64,000 nucleotides of DNA from Cristatella mucedo (GCA_009760855.2 WPIO01000014.1:7189043-7253042); one strand, 5' to 3'. Positions 23,601-34,416 are shown, numbered from the stretch's first letter. Numbers and translations: made by a program. The notes: generated by a model from the letters alone, not told the origin.

Positions 23601-26600
23601 CACCGATTATGTCGGGCAAGCAGCTTGATGACGAGAGGCCTGAAGCTATTCCTGAATAGGAATTATTCATTTAGAATGATTGCGTTTTTACTACTCATGA
23701 GCAAGGATCTCTCTTTTATGAGTGGTAAATGAAATGTCATACTTCAAAGCGACTGCTCGTTAGACGACCATATCAGCTCCACAGTCAAATCTGCCTATTT
23801 TCAGCTTCATAACAGCGAAGGATACCACATCTAAGTTGGTCCATGCATTCGTGACATCCCGTCTCGACTTCTGCAAATCACTGCTCGCTGACCTACCGGC
23901 ATGCGCGATCAGGCGATTGCAGCTGGTGCAAAACTCCTCAGCTAGGCTTGTCTGTCGTGAGCGTCGCAGTTGCCACGTCACTCCACTTCTCGCCGACCTG
24001 CACTGGCTACCAGTCAAGCAACGCATTGACTTCAAGGATTTGTCGATCACTTTTAGGTCACTTTATTCTTTGGCTCCACCCTATCTCTCAGATCTACTTG
24101 CCCATCAGGTCAAGCATCGTACCACCCGCTTTTTGGAATCCGACAGTCTACAAATACCCGTACAAACCTCAGATCTTTTGGAGACCATGCATTTAGTTCG
24201 TACGCTCCCAAAGCCTGGAACTCCCTCCCGACCTGCGTCAGAATATCCCCTGACCTGACCACATTTGAAAGGAACTTAAAAACACACCTATTTAGGACAG
24301 CATTTAGTGGGTCCCTGTGATTCGTCCTTGATGTGCTTATGCGTGCTGACACTGTGCATACTGCCACTAACCACATTTGCATGCTGATCCTGTGCATGTC
24401 ACCCATAACTATGTTATTGATTTCGTTTGTTTGTCAAGCATGAGTTTGCCTAACATTGAATTGCATTTCCATTTGCAGCAAATGTAAAGCGTCTAGAGAA
24501 AGATTGAGATCTCTGAGGGCGCTTTATCAAGTGCATTTTTATTATTATTATTTTATTTTTGTCAGTCGGAGTGAGTTCGAGGTTTGGGGCGTTCAGATAA
24601 AGGCACTGTCTTCAAATGATTTGTTTTCCAAGGTATTGGTATATGACTTGAGCAACTATAACGCTTTTGAGAGGCATTCTTAGCTACAGACTTTTACTTC
24701 AACTGGATGAGCATGATTGCACCAGCACCCTGTTGAAAGCAAGCAGTGAGCTGCAGAAGCCGAGAATATATTTAAATGTCGTATACTGTCTAAATTCGCC
24801 CAAATTTTGAGCAATGCTTTGCGGCTACAAGTAGGCAAGGTTGATTGTGGAGCTTTTAAGTTGGTTGAGTGAACGCTCACAACACAACATAAAAATTAGA
24901 TTTGGTGTGGATACAACAGGAGCTAAACTGGCTGAGCCGATTTAGAGCATTAGTCTTTGAAATTTTCAAGTCACCCTTGATTCAAACATGACTAGTAACT
25001 TGCTTTTTATCGTCACTTATTCAAGAATGGTTTATGCCGTCCATTTGCGGATGTAAGCAATGCACGCTGTAAGAGCGAGTTAAAAGTTCGGTGTGCTAAA
25101 GAGCTATGAGGGATCATAGAAAGTGTGCAACTGTCTGTTTTTTAACAGGCGAGAGGGAGAGTCGGACCAAGCACAGACTTCTGAGGTAACCTATACTTCA
25201 GTTATTACTCGGATGACGTGAGAGGTCTGACTCCCTTGACATTAACGGCTCTGTAGAAAGGTTTTCAGCCGTCTTTACTAAAGAAATTGTGCACATTCGT
25301 GCCTCCATAAAGCCCCATCCAAGTAAAGAAATTGCGGAATCACAACATGTGAGCTTTCTTAACAGGCTTTCCGAGGTTTCTGCATGCAATGTACTAAACC
25401 TTAATAAGGTATAGTAACAAGAGATCATTTCTCGAAGAGCCTATGTCATCATCTTTGTGGTATTAACTGGTAGACCGACATAGCCCTGCTAAAACCGAGA
25501 TTTGTAATGCTTATTTGCAAAAACGGGTTTGTACTCAATCCTTTCAAATCGGCAATCGTTAGACCCATATTTAAAAAGCCTGGATTAGATAAAGAGATCC
25601 TTGTAACTATCGCTCAGTTTCCCTGCGGCTTTTCTTGTCTCAGGTACTTAAAAAAGTGTCGCTAAGCAGCTGGTTGCACGTATTGAAAAGAATGAAATGT
25701 CAAATGTTTCAATAGGCATGATTCAAATCGTACTTATCTGACCGTGTTCAATCCGTGTCGTGTGGGGGTCAGGTCTCACATACGAGATGTGTCACATGAG
25801 GAGTCCCTCACGAGTCCGTCCCAGTTCCCTGGCTGTTCAGCATTTATGCTCAACCCCTGGGAATAGGGATTAAGGCCAGTGAGATAAATATAGCCATCTG
25901 ATGCAGATGATACTCAGCTATTTTTCATTTAAACCGTCGAAATCTGCTACAGGAACAGATAAATTGAATGCTTGCCTTGCCTACATCCGATCCTGGATGT
26001 AGGAAAACTTCTTGAAACTAAATGACGATGAGACCAAATTGCTGCTAATAGGACACCCTGAGCATGTGGCTGGATTAAAAGGCTTTGCTCTTCTAATAGG
26101 TGATGCTGTTGAGCGGCCGTTACTATGTGCTCGAAATTTAGGCATCTTTTTTCGAAAGCCGAATAAATTTTAAAACCTTCAGTCAGAAGACTCCTTCTAC
26201 AGAAAGCCATAGCGTCCGAGTTCTATCTAAGACTATGAGCTGTCTTTCACAGTGGCTTGAAACAGTTTAAGTAGCTCCTTAGTTCCGTGTCGGCTTGATT
26301 ATTGTAATTACCTTCTTGCTGGGCTACCAAAAAAAGCAACTAAACCATTATAAATGGCTATGGATACGGCTGCAAGGCTATTTGTCAAGTCTCAGAGGTA
26401 TTAAAACGTGTGTCCTTTGATAAAAGAGCAAGCATGGCCGCCGGTTGATCAACGGATACAGAACTATGTTTTTACTCTGACCCACAAGGCCTGCCAAGGC
26501 TCGGTTCTTTCGTACCTCCCTTAACTGCTGCACCAGTTTTAGCCTCTTCGTGCCCTCAGGCCCTCTATGGCCGATATATTAGCTACTTCACTCTTTAGCT

Positions 26601-29600
26601 TAAAGACCGATGGCGATAGAAGCTTTTTCTCTGCAGGTCCTACACTGTGGAACTCGCTTCCACAATTCTTATGCAACGAAAACTAATCTCCTACTGCCGA
26701 CTATGTCTCGTCCTTTTCAGTGGTAGTAAGCTGCTACCTCAAAGCTGCTCACTACCTCAACTGCTCTCCTGACTGCATTGCTTCCCACTATATCTTTGTT
26801 GAGTGAGATGAAGTCGGTTGGCTACCGAATGCGTACCAAAAGCTGTTCAGGCTGTGAGTAGGTTATACAAAACTCTTTATTGTAACAACCACTTAGTTTT
26901 TTGGCTTCTTAGAGTTACAGATGGAGACATATTATACACCTTGCATGACCTCTGATGACGATAACCCTCGGATGACGTTAAAATTCGTTCACCACAGTGT
27001 CCTGCGAAGAAAATACTTGAAAAATTCTAGTAAAGTCCCAATATCGCCCAGTCGAGACGAAAATCTCTCAAGAAGTTTGTTACAATCAACCAATTTTGCA
27101 CCAAGGAAAGATCGAGCAAAACAGGAACCACTACAGGATTCTGCATTTCTTCGGTCCCAATACACCAAAAGCAATTTTGGATATGCATAAATAGTTGCTC
27201 TATAACCAGACAGGAACTTGTTTGTTAGCTTTAACCAATGAAAGAGTTTTGATATTCTACTACAGCTCTTTCCACTGCCTTTAATGACAATAAGTACAAG
27301 GTAGGCTGGTCTGAGGCTTTCAAAGTTTTTGTCGTCTCGTGTCAACTGTTTCAGATGTTGATTGACTACAGCGTTTAATTGAGGCAGGGACACGGCCTGA
27401 GAGCGATGACATTTTTATTATGTTAGGATTAGGTTCTATATATCAGAGGATCTGTATTTCGTATACCTAGGAAAGTGGGTACAATGTATAGAGGAATTGT
27501 AGTCTACTTTAATTCAGAGATGCATTTATGGACAAAGTCCCGAGTGGCTTCCTCAAATGTAGACATTGATATGCTATACGGAATTTAGGGACATGAGTTT
27601 AGAAGGAATGCTGCTACCTTATGGATGACTTGTTCATCTTATCGGTCTTGCTGATCAAAAAGCTAGAGAAACGATCAGTTGGATCGCCTCAAGCATAACC
27701 AGCTACAGAGCTAAACTGGTATCGGTCAAGGAGAGAGTTGATTGTAGACCCAACCATTTTCGCACTGTGCAACAGTGATTCATTCATATTTTTTCTGTAG
27801 AAGCTAGAATGAGCCTGAGATATTAGGAATTGCTATGATTTACAGTAGTCTTCGTATGTCTGTCACGTGAAAGTCAGTCCAGATGTTGTACCTGCTTTCT
27901 CAAGCTTGTGCTAAGACGACCTAGCTAGTTAAATGTCTGGTAAAGAGCAAGTAGTCTGAGCAAAGGCACACATCGCGCTTAATTATATGTGCAAAATCGT
28001 AGAGCGTTTCAGCTGTCATCGTGTCTTAGCATTTTATTAATGACGACAAGTCACAAGCGGATTGAGCAGTAGGTTCGAAGATGTCGTCTCGTGGACACCA
28101 TCGATTACCTGGTGTCTTTATATTTCGCGATTCACATTTGTTTTAGATCGAGATCATGGTGCAAGCACGGTGTAGACCTAATGAAATATGCACGTGGTCA
28201 AAGAAGCTGAATATGATAATACAAAATAATCGTTGACTAACAGAAATTTATACTGAGGCAGAAGAGCCTTGAATTCAATTACCAGTGGACAATAAATAGT
28301 CACCTACTTCAGGATTCGAAGAGTAACAGCTTTACCTAGTGAGCCATCAAGGCTATAATGGCAATAATGGATGACAATATTAATGCCTTATATTTTTATG
28401 TTGGTTAGCGAGAGTACTTGTTGTCATGCTATTATAATGTTATGTTATGCAAAGGGTAAGGAGAAGCCTAATCCTTCCACTCTAATAGCATCTTAAGGTT
28501 GGTATGTATGTTTGTGTTGCTTATTTTAGTCGTAGGATAGAACGATGCAAACGATGTTTTTTAGAACACCCGATTGTTTATTTGGTTATAATGTGGCTAA
28601 TTGAAATGGTAAAGAAGTTGATATTATTAACCAGTTCGCACAGAATAATTTCAATAACTTTTTAGAATTTGAATTACTTTATTGTTTCGTCTTTTATATT
28701 TTCGATGTATGATTGAAAATTCCTATTACTGAGAATGTCGTCTTTAATTTTCGTTTCACGAAAAATAAGTAAACATATACGGATGAATAAGATTACACAA
28801 GAGCTAAAATAATTTGTAATGGTATAAATTGCTGGACGTTCCGGAATAAACCTATTAAAAATCGAAGGGATTCATGAAGTTGGGGATCGCACATGCAATC
28901 AAGCAGCTGGAGTTGACCATTTTCCCTAGGCAGCTTGTAGTCTTCTTTCGCCGTTGTAGTGGTTGTTATTCTCACGCTACAGTCAATGCATAATAGCATG
29001 TGGATGTTAGTGCAGCTAAAACTGCTGATAACTCTATAAAGAACACGATTTTCTATTGCTGGTAACTAAATCTTGAAGAAAAGGTATAATAAACGATGTT
29101 TCTTTGAAATTTGTGCTTGCTTAAAGGAAGAAAGTGTGACGTTCTTGAAGTAAAGTAAATCGTTGGTGTTAAGTTTTAATTGAAAGGACCCAACCTTATT
29201 GTCAAAGAAAGATAATTACCAGTATGACTGCTCCTTTTTAAAGTCCAGGCAGTAAGTTAATAAACTCAGTTTATTTTGAGGCAATTAGCCTTAGTGATAA
29301 GATCTGTAAACGTGTTTCTATTTAGTGGGGGACGTTTTAAGAAAACAATTTATTATGATGACTTTCAATGCCTTTGAACTCATATAGGTTGATTTTGTGA
29401 CTGATGTATTTTTCGCCAGCGTATCGTCCATAATAATCGAGAAAGGGTCAAACTTTAAAATGTAGCTTAAAAAAATTACCTTTCCAAATGGTCCTAGGGT
29501 GCTGTTTTATGATAACTGACTGCTAATGTAGAGTGGTTGAGTCGCGGTGGTACCTCGGCTTACGAATTTAATTCCGCGACGGAGCTCGTAACTTAATATG

Positions 29601-32600
29601 TCGGATCCGTTTCTTCTCATTGAAATGATTTATTGTGCCATTACTCTACTTCGGACCTTCAAAAACACGCTGCGATTAATTTCACGTGATTTTAAATTTA
29701 AAAATAAATTTACTTAAATAACAAAAATTCTTTTAAAAACAAAAAGATAGATCTTCCTGCAAGAAACGGGTACTTTTCGTAAGGTGCAGTGGTAACTTGG
29801 AGATGAGACGATTGAAGATGCTAAGAGATTTAGAGGAGAATGGCTTAAATAAACATCTTATTCCGGTTCGCCTGTTTTTGCTCTTTTCATAGGGATTTTC
29901 TCGCCTTCTAATCATCGTCTGAGCCATTACGAAATTGAAAATATTGTGTTTATTTAATCATATTTAACAGTGCAATGTAGCAGTCTTATGAATGCAAGAA
30001 CCATGATGGCTCGAGTCTGTCTGGGGGAGAACCAATAGCCCTCGGCTTTTTGTCACGACCCAAGTTGCTGGGTAGCTTCTTGCCACAGAACGTCGTTCAC
30101 TGCCCTAACCTTATTGGCTTGAGTAACCACAATCAGTGTGACTTGAACTGTGACAGCTAATGGTGGAGTATATAAAGCTGGCTCGTTACCCAAATTGTAG
30201 CTCCCAACCCAAAGCAAAAATCGGCCGAGACACAGTTCGTAATACGAAACCCTGATATGTCGAGACACTCATAATCCGAGGTACCGCTGTGGTTTACTGT
30301 GATACGTGTAAGAACTCAATGAGTATATATATATATATATTAGGGCTGTACCGGATTTGATTTTTTCAAATTCGGCCGGAGCCGGATTTGCCGGATTTTT
30401 GATGACAAATACGGCCGGAGCCGGAGCCGGATTTGTTCATCGGACAAATTTTTACCATTTGTACTACCAAGTTTTTACTTGAGGATATATACTACAATAA
30501 ATATTTAATTAAAAAAATATTATTAATAATAAGTAGCATCATTGTCTTTTGCTGTTTGTTTATTTTTGTGTAATAGGTGTTGCTGTGGGAGACCTCAGTG
30601 ATAATCGTATAGCAGTGACATTTTATTAAAAAATTGAGTAAACATTTTTTACATCATAATATTGGTAATAACACAAAAAAATGAAAAGAGACTAAAGTTC
30701 AAAATTCAAAAATACAAAAATAAGTACTGTAATTTTATATATTTTTCATACATTTGTTTCTTAAATTTATTTCATCAGTTTTGAATTATATTTGAGAAAT
30801 ATCAGTCGAGCTGCATTCTCTGGCAGAAGTGAACTTCGATGATCACTGAGGACTTCCCCAGCAACACTGAACAAACGTTCTGAAGGTACACTTGTTGGTG
30901 GAGCACCCAAATAAACGCGAGCTACTGTTGCCAGAGCTGGCAGTCGTTCCCTGTTCTGTCTCCACCACTGTAGTGGATCAGCCTCTCTGTTTATTAATGG
31001 CTCTGCCAAGTATTTGTTCAGCTGACTGTCAATGTCTGGTTGTTGCTCACTGCCTGTGGTACCAGCAGTAGATTGAACAATGTCATCAAAACATTCCCAA
31101 AGTACTGATGATTGAGAAGAATTATCCAGCCGGGCTTGCTTGGCTGGAATTTCTTCATTTGTGTCAACCTGCCGCTCAGACTGATTTTTGTGGCTTCCAT
31201 CTTGCACAGTTTCTATCTGCCCTGTCAATTCATTGAATGCAAGCAGAACCCTTGCTTTTGTAGCTGTCAGTGTAGCTTCTGATGAGAAGAATTTTGTTTT
31301 GAATCGTGGATCAATCATTGTCGCCACTGTATACAGGGCTTCCTGCTCGATACTGTCAAAGCGTTCATTCAATGAGTTGATTAGGGTTGACCTCATAGTC
31401 TTTACACCTGCATCTGTGCAGTCCTTCTTCAACAGGTTCCGCAGAGCTGTTACAATAGGAATAACTAGTGATATACGTGCTGCTTCACGGCTAACTTCTC
31501 TTGTTGCCTCTTCAAACGGAGCAAGCACGGACACAGCATTTTCAGCCACGGACCACTGATGTGCAGTTGGGCAGGAAGTGCCAACGACTTCTGAACAGTA
31601 GAGGGTTAATGCACGACGCTGTTCACATAGACGACGCAGCATGTAAAACGTTGAGTTCCATCTTGTGCTCACGTCTTGTAACAGCTGGTGGTCTGGCAAA
31701 CCCAGTTCAGCCTGCAACTCCTTGAACCGACCACTCGCAGATGAAGAATGTTTTAAAATGACCAACTAATTTCTTTCCGATACTTATTATGTCTGATACT
31801 CCCCGCTGACTGAGCAATCCGTCATGCACACATAACTGCATGGTATGTGCAAAGCACCCGAAGCTTTTTATGTTGGCATCACGAAAACATTTTGATATGT
31901 TCGCCGCATTGTCTCGAAGTACGACATGACAGCGTCCAAAGCTAATGTTCCATTTGTCAAGCATCTGCTGAAAGGCAGTCATCAGTCCAGCAGCAGTGTG
32001 ATGACCAGCAAATGGCATGCAATGCAACACAAAACTCATGTTTTCAAACTCCTCTGTCAGCCAATGGGCAGTTAAGCCCATGAATGATTGCACAGTATTG
32101 TCTGCTGTCCATGTATCAGTGGTAAAGGACAGAAACGGAGTAGTTGCTGGATCGAGTATTACCAACAGCTGGGTGCAAACTTCATCATTAATTTCAGGAA
32201 TGACTCTCTCTGCAAAATATTTTCGTGATGGAACAGTGTAACGCCTCTCTAAAACTCCCATGAGTTCAACAAAGCCTGCCTTCTCAACAATCTGAACCGG
32301 TTGCATATCTGTTATTATCATCTTAGCAATGGCACGGTGAATTCTCACTGATGAGCTGTTATTGATATCCCATACTTTCATGCATGCAACTTGTTCGGGA
32401 ATCGTTTTCTGGATCATGACTTTGCCTATTGCACCAGGTGTAGCATTCGGCAGTGCTGCAGTTTCAGCCTTCTTCTTTGCATTAGCAATTTTGGTTTGCA
32501 TTTCGTTGTATTCTTTATAATGTTTTGAGCGAAGATGTGTCAGCATGGCCGAAGTTGAAAATTTTTTGGGCTCATCTGGTTTACCACGTGACAAGATGCT

Positions 32601-33559
32601 TGGACACAGCAAACACTGGGATTTTGAGCTGTCACCGTCCTTTTCTCTGAAGTATTCCCAAACTGGACTGTTTTTTCATTTTGTCTGTCATCTAGTTAAA
32701 AATAAAACACAATTAAAAGACTTTTGGATTTATTTATAAGGCCGCCCTTTACGCGTATAGCCAGCAATTTATGCGCACTGCACGCACACACACGCATTCT
32801 CCACGGCAGTCACACTGACCTGGTCCTATGTACAGAATTCAAATACGTGAATGCAGCCCTGTTTTAGGTTACGTACTTCAGCGGGGCGCGATTAACTGCC
32901 AAAAGCTGTCGCGGCACACCAGACCAACCAAAATGTGTTCAGTGACTTCTGTAGTGACGCGGTCTGGCGCTAGCAACACTGCACACTACGCAAAACTCAA
33001 ATTTCGGAAAAAAGCGCAAAAGATATACAGTGCTAGTGGTGTTGTTACCTGCACGGATTTGCAAGTTGTCTCGCCTTGGCTGCAGAGTGACTGCTATTGC
33101 AATGAAGGTATACCGTGAAGAAGTTCCGCACGTTTCCGCCAAGTGCGGCTTCGTGAGACCAAATGCACTGCGAACGAATCTATGGTGCGGCCTGACCGAC
33201 GACGGGCTGCCGCTCGCAGCGTTCCGCTCTGACGTCTGAGAATCTAACCGCGCTCGGAAACGTTCCGCCGCGAGCCGAGGTCAAAACCATGTCGTTACGA
33301 CCTGACATCGGAGTGCTCAATCAGCGTCTGAACGTCCTCTCGGCCTCCCCACCCTCTCCCGACGCAGAGCGCAGGGACGTCGGGCCAGCTCCTTCCTCTT
33401 ATAAATGGAACGAGTAATATATTCAACCAAAATTCGAAAAATCCGGCCAAATCCGGCCAAATCCGGCCAAGTTTTGGCCGGAGCCGGAGCCGGAGCCGGA
33501 TTTGTAAATTGGCCGGAATTCGGCCGGAGCCGGAGCCGGAGCCGAATTCCGGTACAGCC

Positions 33560-33601
<42 letters not shown>

Positions 33602-34257
33602 AGATTCTTTGACGTGACAATCTATTAAAGACCTGTCGAACTTAAATAGAAATTAGAGTCGGCTGATAAGCAGCCTTATCTTATGCCTAGGCTATCACGG
33701 GTTGATATTATTATTTTCTCCATGTTTACGAGTTGTATTTTGTCACCCTAGGCCTGTCGTGGCGATAATAAAGATGAGGTTGAAAAGAATGCTGAAGAAA
33801 CGATGACACCTACTCAGCCTCTAGACGATGATAATGAAAATGAGGCAGTTCCCATTGTAAGACTTCACAGGCAATCCGACATTCTTGTAGCCTATTCTAC
33901 CCCACCAGGTAACCTTTTACTTATTTTTGTTTTTAATCTCGATTGACATCATTAAGAAAAATCTTAAATTGGTGTAGAGCTGTCGTTAGGCACTGTAATT
34001 CCTATTAAGCTACACGAATTTCTATTGCAGGCTATAGGGCATGTAGAAAGAAACGCGAAGGGTCCTATTTTATTCTGGTGCTTTGTCAAGTCTTCAGGCG
34101 TTATGCAACTACCATGGACCTTCTAACCATGCTTACAAGGGTGGCCCACGTAATGGTCACAAAATATGGAGAAGGTCTAGAAATAAAGGGGAAGTCTCGT
34201 GCAATTTTACCATCGTTCGTAAGTCAACTTACAAAAGACTTTTACTTTTACGGATAA
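17588..34257 (+). CDS. Caspase-like cysteine protease (predicted nine-exon gene, 320 residues)
   Basis: Predicted exons are 17588-17636, 17684-17710, 18946-19017, 20482-20521, 20608-20708, 22254-22367, 22478-22653, 33752-33908 and 34031-34257. They total 963 nt including the stop, and every intron phase agrees. Caspases are Asp-specific cysteine proteases of apoptosis and inflammation. Signature positions in this model are the beta-1 strand AVII (79-82), specificity Arg95 (PRNGAE), catalytic His153 (SSHGD), catalytic Cys195 in QACRG, p10 Arg251 and the C-terminal SQLTKDFYFYG. An acidic Asp-rich linker after QACRG (about 198-225) is a likely processing site. The N-terminal region of about 65 residues shows no CARD or DED that I recognise, so it resembles an effector caspase. 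The length fits that class. The last five exons are firm; the first three are supported only by phase and by copy A. A GC donor is needed after 17636. The 11.1-kb intron before the Cys exon is loaded with mobile elements. Confidence 0.85.
17684..17710 (+). CDS. Caspase exon 2 candidate (27 nt)
   Basis: It lies between GAG and GTAAGC, phase 1 in and out, encoding VAMVDDINI when joined. The copy A equivalent has identical length and phases. It is too short to be certain. Confidence 0.4.
18083..18124 (+). pseudogene. Dead prodomain exon in caspase copy B
   Basis: It aligns with 12803-12844 and keeps the GQEQPSG frame and an AG acceptor. A TAG at 18118-18120 and loss of the GT donor (CA instead) make it unusable. 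Skipping it leaves the remaining exons in frame because it is phase 1 on both sides. Confidence 0.4.
18946..19017 (+). CDS. Caspase linker exon
   Basis: It starts after TTTTCTGCTGTAG and ends AAAG before GTTGCT, phase 1 to phase 1, encoding VSQGKVDAAEADTAPKEAS and a few more residues. It is acidic and Ala-rich, probably an unstructured prodomain or linker. Phase-compatible with 17710 upstream and 20482 downstream, and it has a copy A homologue at 14050-14136. Confidence 0.55.
20482..20521 (+). CDS. Caspase linker exon (GPIPEIDYEHVLR)
   Basis: A 40-nt exon after TTCAG and before GTTAGT, entering in phase 1 and leaving in phase 2. It joins AG to the A at 20608 to make Arg. The decayed copy A equivalent at 17011-17046 retains INYEELQ but has lost both splice sites. 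Confidence 0.6.
20608..20708 (+). CDS. Caspase p20 exon 1 (beta-1 strand and specificity Arg)
   Basis: It encodes LPQRYTMSTKGKTSIAVIIT and onward to PRN. The Y-x-M element followed by a Gly/Lys-rich turn and AVII matches the first strand of caspase p20. The donor after AATG is GTAGAC; joining to 22254 creates PRNGAEQD, equivalent to the RSGTDVD region of caspase-3 with the substrate-binding Arg. An alternative donor at 20720 (GTATAA) would put the next exon out of frame. Confidence 0.8.
22254..22367 (+). CDS. Caspase p20 exon 2
   Basis: It starts after TTACAG and ends GATGATG before GTTTGTC, phase 1 to phase 1. It encodes GAEQDQQYLDELFTGFGFF and then DVIKLENCTCDELDNELDD, the alpha-1/beta-2 region of p20 with the usual L-x-x-LF-x-x-x-GF pattern. 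The upstream ORF extension back to 22169 has no caspase similarity and is probably intronic. Confidence 0.88.
22478..22653 (+). CDS. Caspase p20 exon 3 (catalytic His)
   Basis: It starts after GGTTTAG and ends with Gln before GTCGGT, phase 1 to phase 0. It encodes the TDCLVVTISSHGDQDG strand and loop containing the catalytic His-Gly, then the CPSLIGKPKLFFIQ strand. The intron falls exactly between Gln and Ala of the QACRG pentapeptide. Confidence 0.93.
22700..23730. other. Caspase intron, unassigned part
   Basis: I see no second ACRG exon and no repeat landmark here. The stretch near 23340 encodes GQPKIF, which recalls the GKPKLF strand of the upstream exon, but it is followed by nothing caspase-like. 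Confidence 0.4.
23735..24580 (+). mobile_element. LINE-B, 5'-truncated
   Basis: Frames across 23836-24258 encode a LINE RT C-terminus with VHAFVTSRLDFC, DLPACAIRRLQLVQNSSA and LHWLPVKQRIDF, motifs typical of the CR1/L2 group. A better version is on the minus strand at 51590-52540. The 3' end is GGGCGCTTTATCAAGTGCAT followed by a (TTA)n tail near 24540-24555. The catalytic part of RT is absent. It sits within the long caspase intron. Confidence 0.8.
24580..25130. other. Unassigned intronic sequence
   Basis: Nothing recognisable lies between the LINE-B tail and the start of LINE-A homology. Confidence 0.4.
25130..26935 (+). mobile_element. LINE-A, RT region, decayed
   Basis: In translation with frameshifts I see PFKSAIVRPIFKKPGLD (fingers region), the ADDTQLF catalytic motif of non-LTR reverse transcriptase near 25904-25925, and LLYR-type downstream motifs ending in the shared WLPVDQRIQN element near 26430-26465. 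The 3' end lies near GGAGACATATTATAC at 26922. Stops and shifts are frequent. The best inverse counterpart is 56.54-58.34 kb. Confidence 0.7.
28262..28365 (-). mobile_element. tRNA-derived SINE inside the inverted repeat
   Basis: The minus strand reads GCCTTGATGGCTCACTAGGT followed by TACTCTTCGAATCCTG and ends in an AGGCTCTTCTGCC block. The A-box-like TGGCTCACTAGG and B-box-like TTCGAATCC are present. Its twin at 53640-53745 is at the mirrored position in the other arm, so it was inserted before the duplication. Confidence 0.55.
29544..30289. mobile_element. MITE-like element with GGTACCTCGG termini
   Basis: The left end has GGTACCTCGGCTTACGA and the right end is the inverse of GGTACCTCGGATTATGAG, giving imperfect terminal inverted repeats of roughly 20 bp around 746 bp. 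Ends of this form are common in Tc1/mariner- or pogo-like elements (family knowledge). A TA target duplication is not visible. A 64-codon minus ORF (29733-29927) partly matches a frame in the second copy at 50.7-51.5 kb (the EKSKNR and LFKPFSSK words) and may be a transposase relic. Confidence 0.45.
30341..33562 (-). mobile_element. hAT-superfamily DNA transposon
   Basis: The 3222-bp element has perfect 14-bp terminal inverted repeats (TAGGGCTGTACCGG at the left, CCGGTACAGCCCTA at the right) and is flanked by ATATATAT on both sides. That fits the 8-bp duplication expected for hAT but is ambiguous because the target is itself an AT tract. Both subterminal regions are packed with GGCCGGAGCCGG-type motifs (about 30375-30435 and 33440-33545), likely transposase-binding arrays. 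The transposase lies on the minus strand. The element is inserted in the caspase intron 190 bp before the catalytic-Cys exon. Confidence 0.9.
30767..32700 (-). CDS. hAT transposase, two single-base frameshifts
   Basis: On the minus strand the N-terminus has a BED zinc finger (SPVWEYF..., CLLC near 32640, then HLRSKH near 32530). The catalytic domain follows with FTTDTWT (first Asp), VLRDNAAN (second Asp), a C-x-x-H pair in GCFAHTMQL, the DVSTRWNSTF signature, and the glutamate region FEEATREVSREA. It closes with the hAT dimerisation domain (WWRQNRERLPALATVAR, then PTSVPSERLFSVAGEVLSDH). Two shifts break it: one in an A run near 32680 just before the BED finger, and one in an A run near 31745. 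Both are consistent with one extra A. Apart from these the frame is open. An AG acceptor lies directly before the ATG near 32695, so an upstream exon is possible. Recently active, or sequencing errors in homopolymers. Confidence 0.88.
33752..33908 (+). CDS. Caspase exon with catalytic Cys (ACRG) and p20/p10 linker
   Basis: It starts after CACCCTAG with ACRGDNKDEVEK, supplying the catalytic Cys, and runs through an acidic Asp-rich linker (PLDDDNENE) to VAYSTPPG, ending in phase 1 before GTAACC. Asp residues in the linker are candidate sites for processing into large and small subunits. It lies 190 bp beyond the hAT transposon in the long intron. Confidence 0.93.
34031..34257 (+). CDS. Caspase p10 terminal exon
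   Basis: It starts after ATTGCAG and completes STPPGYRACRKKREGSYF, then encodes the p10 helices (LTMLTRVAHVMVTKYG) and the C-terminal strand SQLTKDFYFYG before TAA at 34255-34257. The GTAAGT at 34219-34224 would be a good donor, but the frame through it continues to a typical caspase C-terminus, so I keep one exon. Compared with caspase-3, the Trp preceding the p10 Arg is Cys and the Trp of GSWF is Tyr; the Arg is kept. Confidence 0.93.
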
Positions 34258-34416
34258 TGGAAAATATATTTGGCGTGCAATATGATTGTTTGGGATGCAT
34301 GCTTCTAATTTTGTTATCTGAATCTTGCTTTTGAGTTGGTTTTATTCTAACGTTTGATGCTATTATCGTAAGCAATACAAATTGGTTCTTATGACGTTAT
34401 GATGCTTATTGTCAAT

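Larger units (their letters stand above)
26930..30290 (+). repeat. Left arm of large degenerate inverted repeat
   Basis: Read in reverse complement, this matches 50.70-55.13 kb in order. 27180-27400 pairs with 54620-54790, 28020-28070 with 53935-53980, 28440-28500 with 53460-53525, 28308-28365 with 53640-53700, 28860-28930 with 53040-53110, 29225-29290 with 52620-52690 and 29544-30289 with 50710-51470. Together with the LINE-A next to it, the arm is about 5.1 kb. The arms are clearly diverged, with many indels. No coding frame is conserved between them. Confidence 0.75.

Noticed and set aside
32828-33239. Overlapping ORFs in the right third of the hAT element
   Set aside because: They lie on the opposite strand from the transposase, have no domain, and occupy the expected non-coding 5' part of the element.
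34083-34334. ORF overlapping the caspase terminal exon in another frame
   Set aside because: The caspase frame is strongly supported through 34257; this is a shadow frame.
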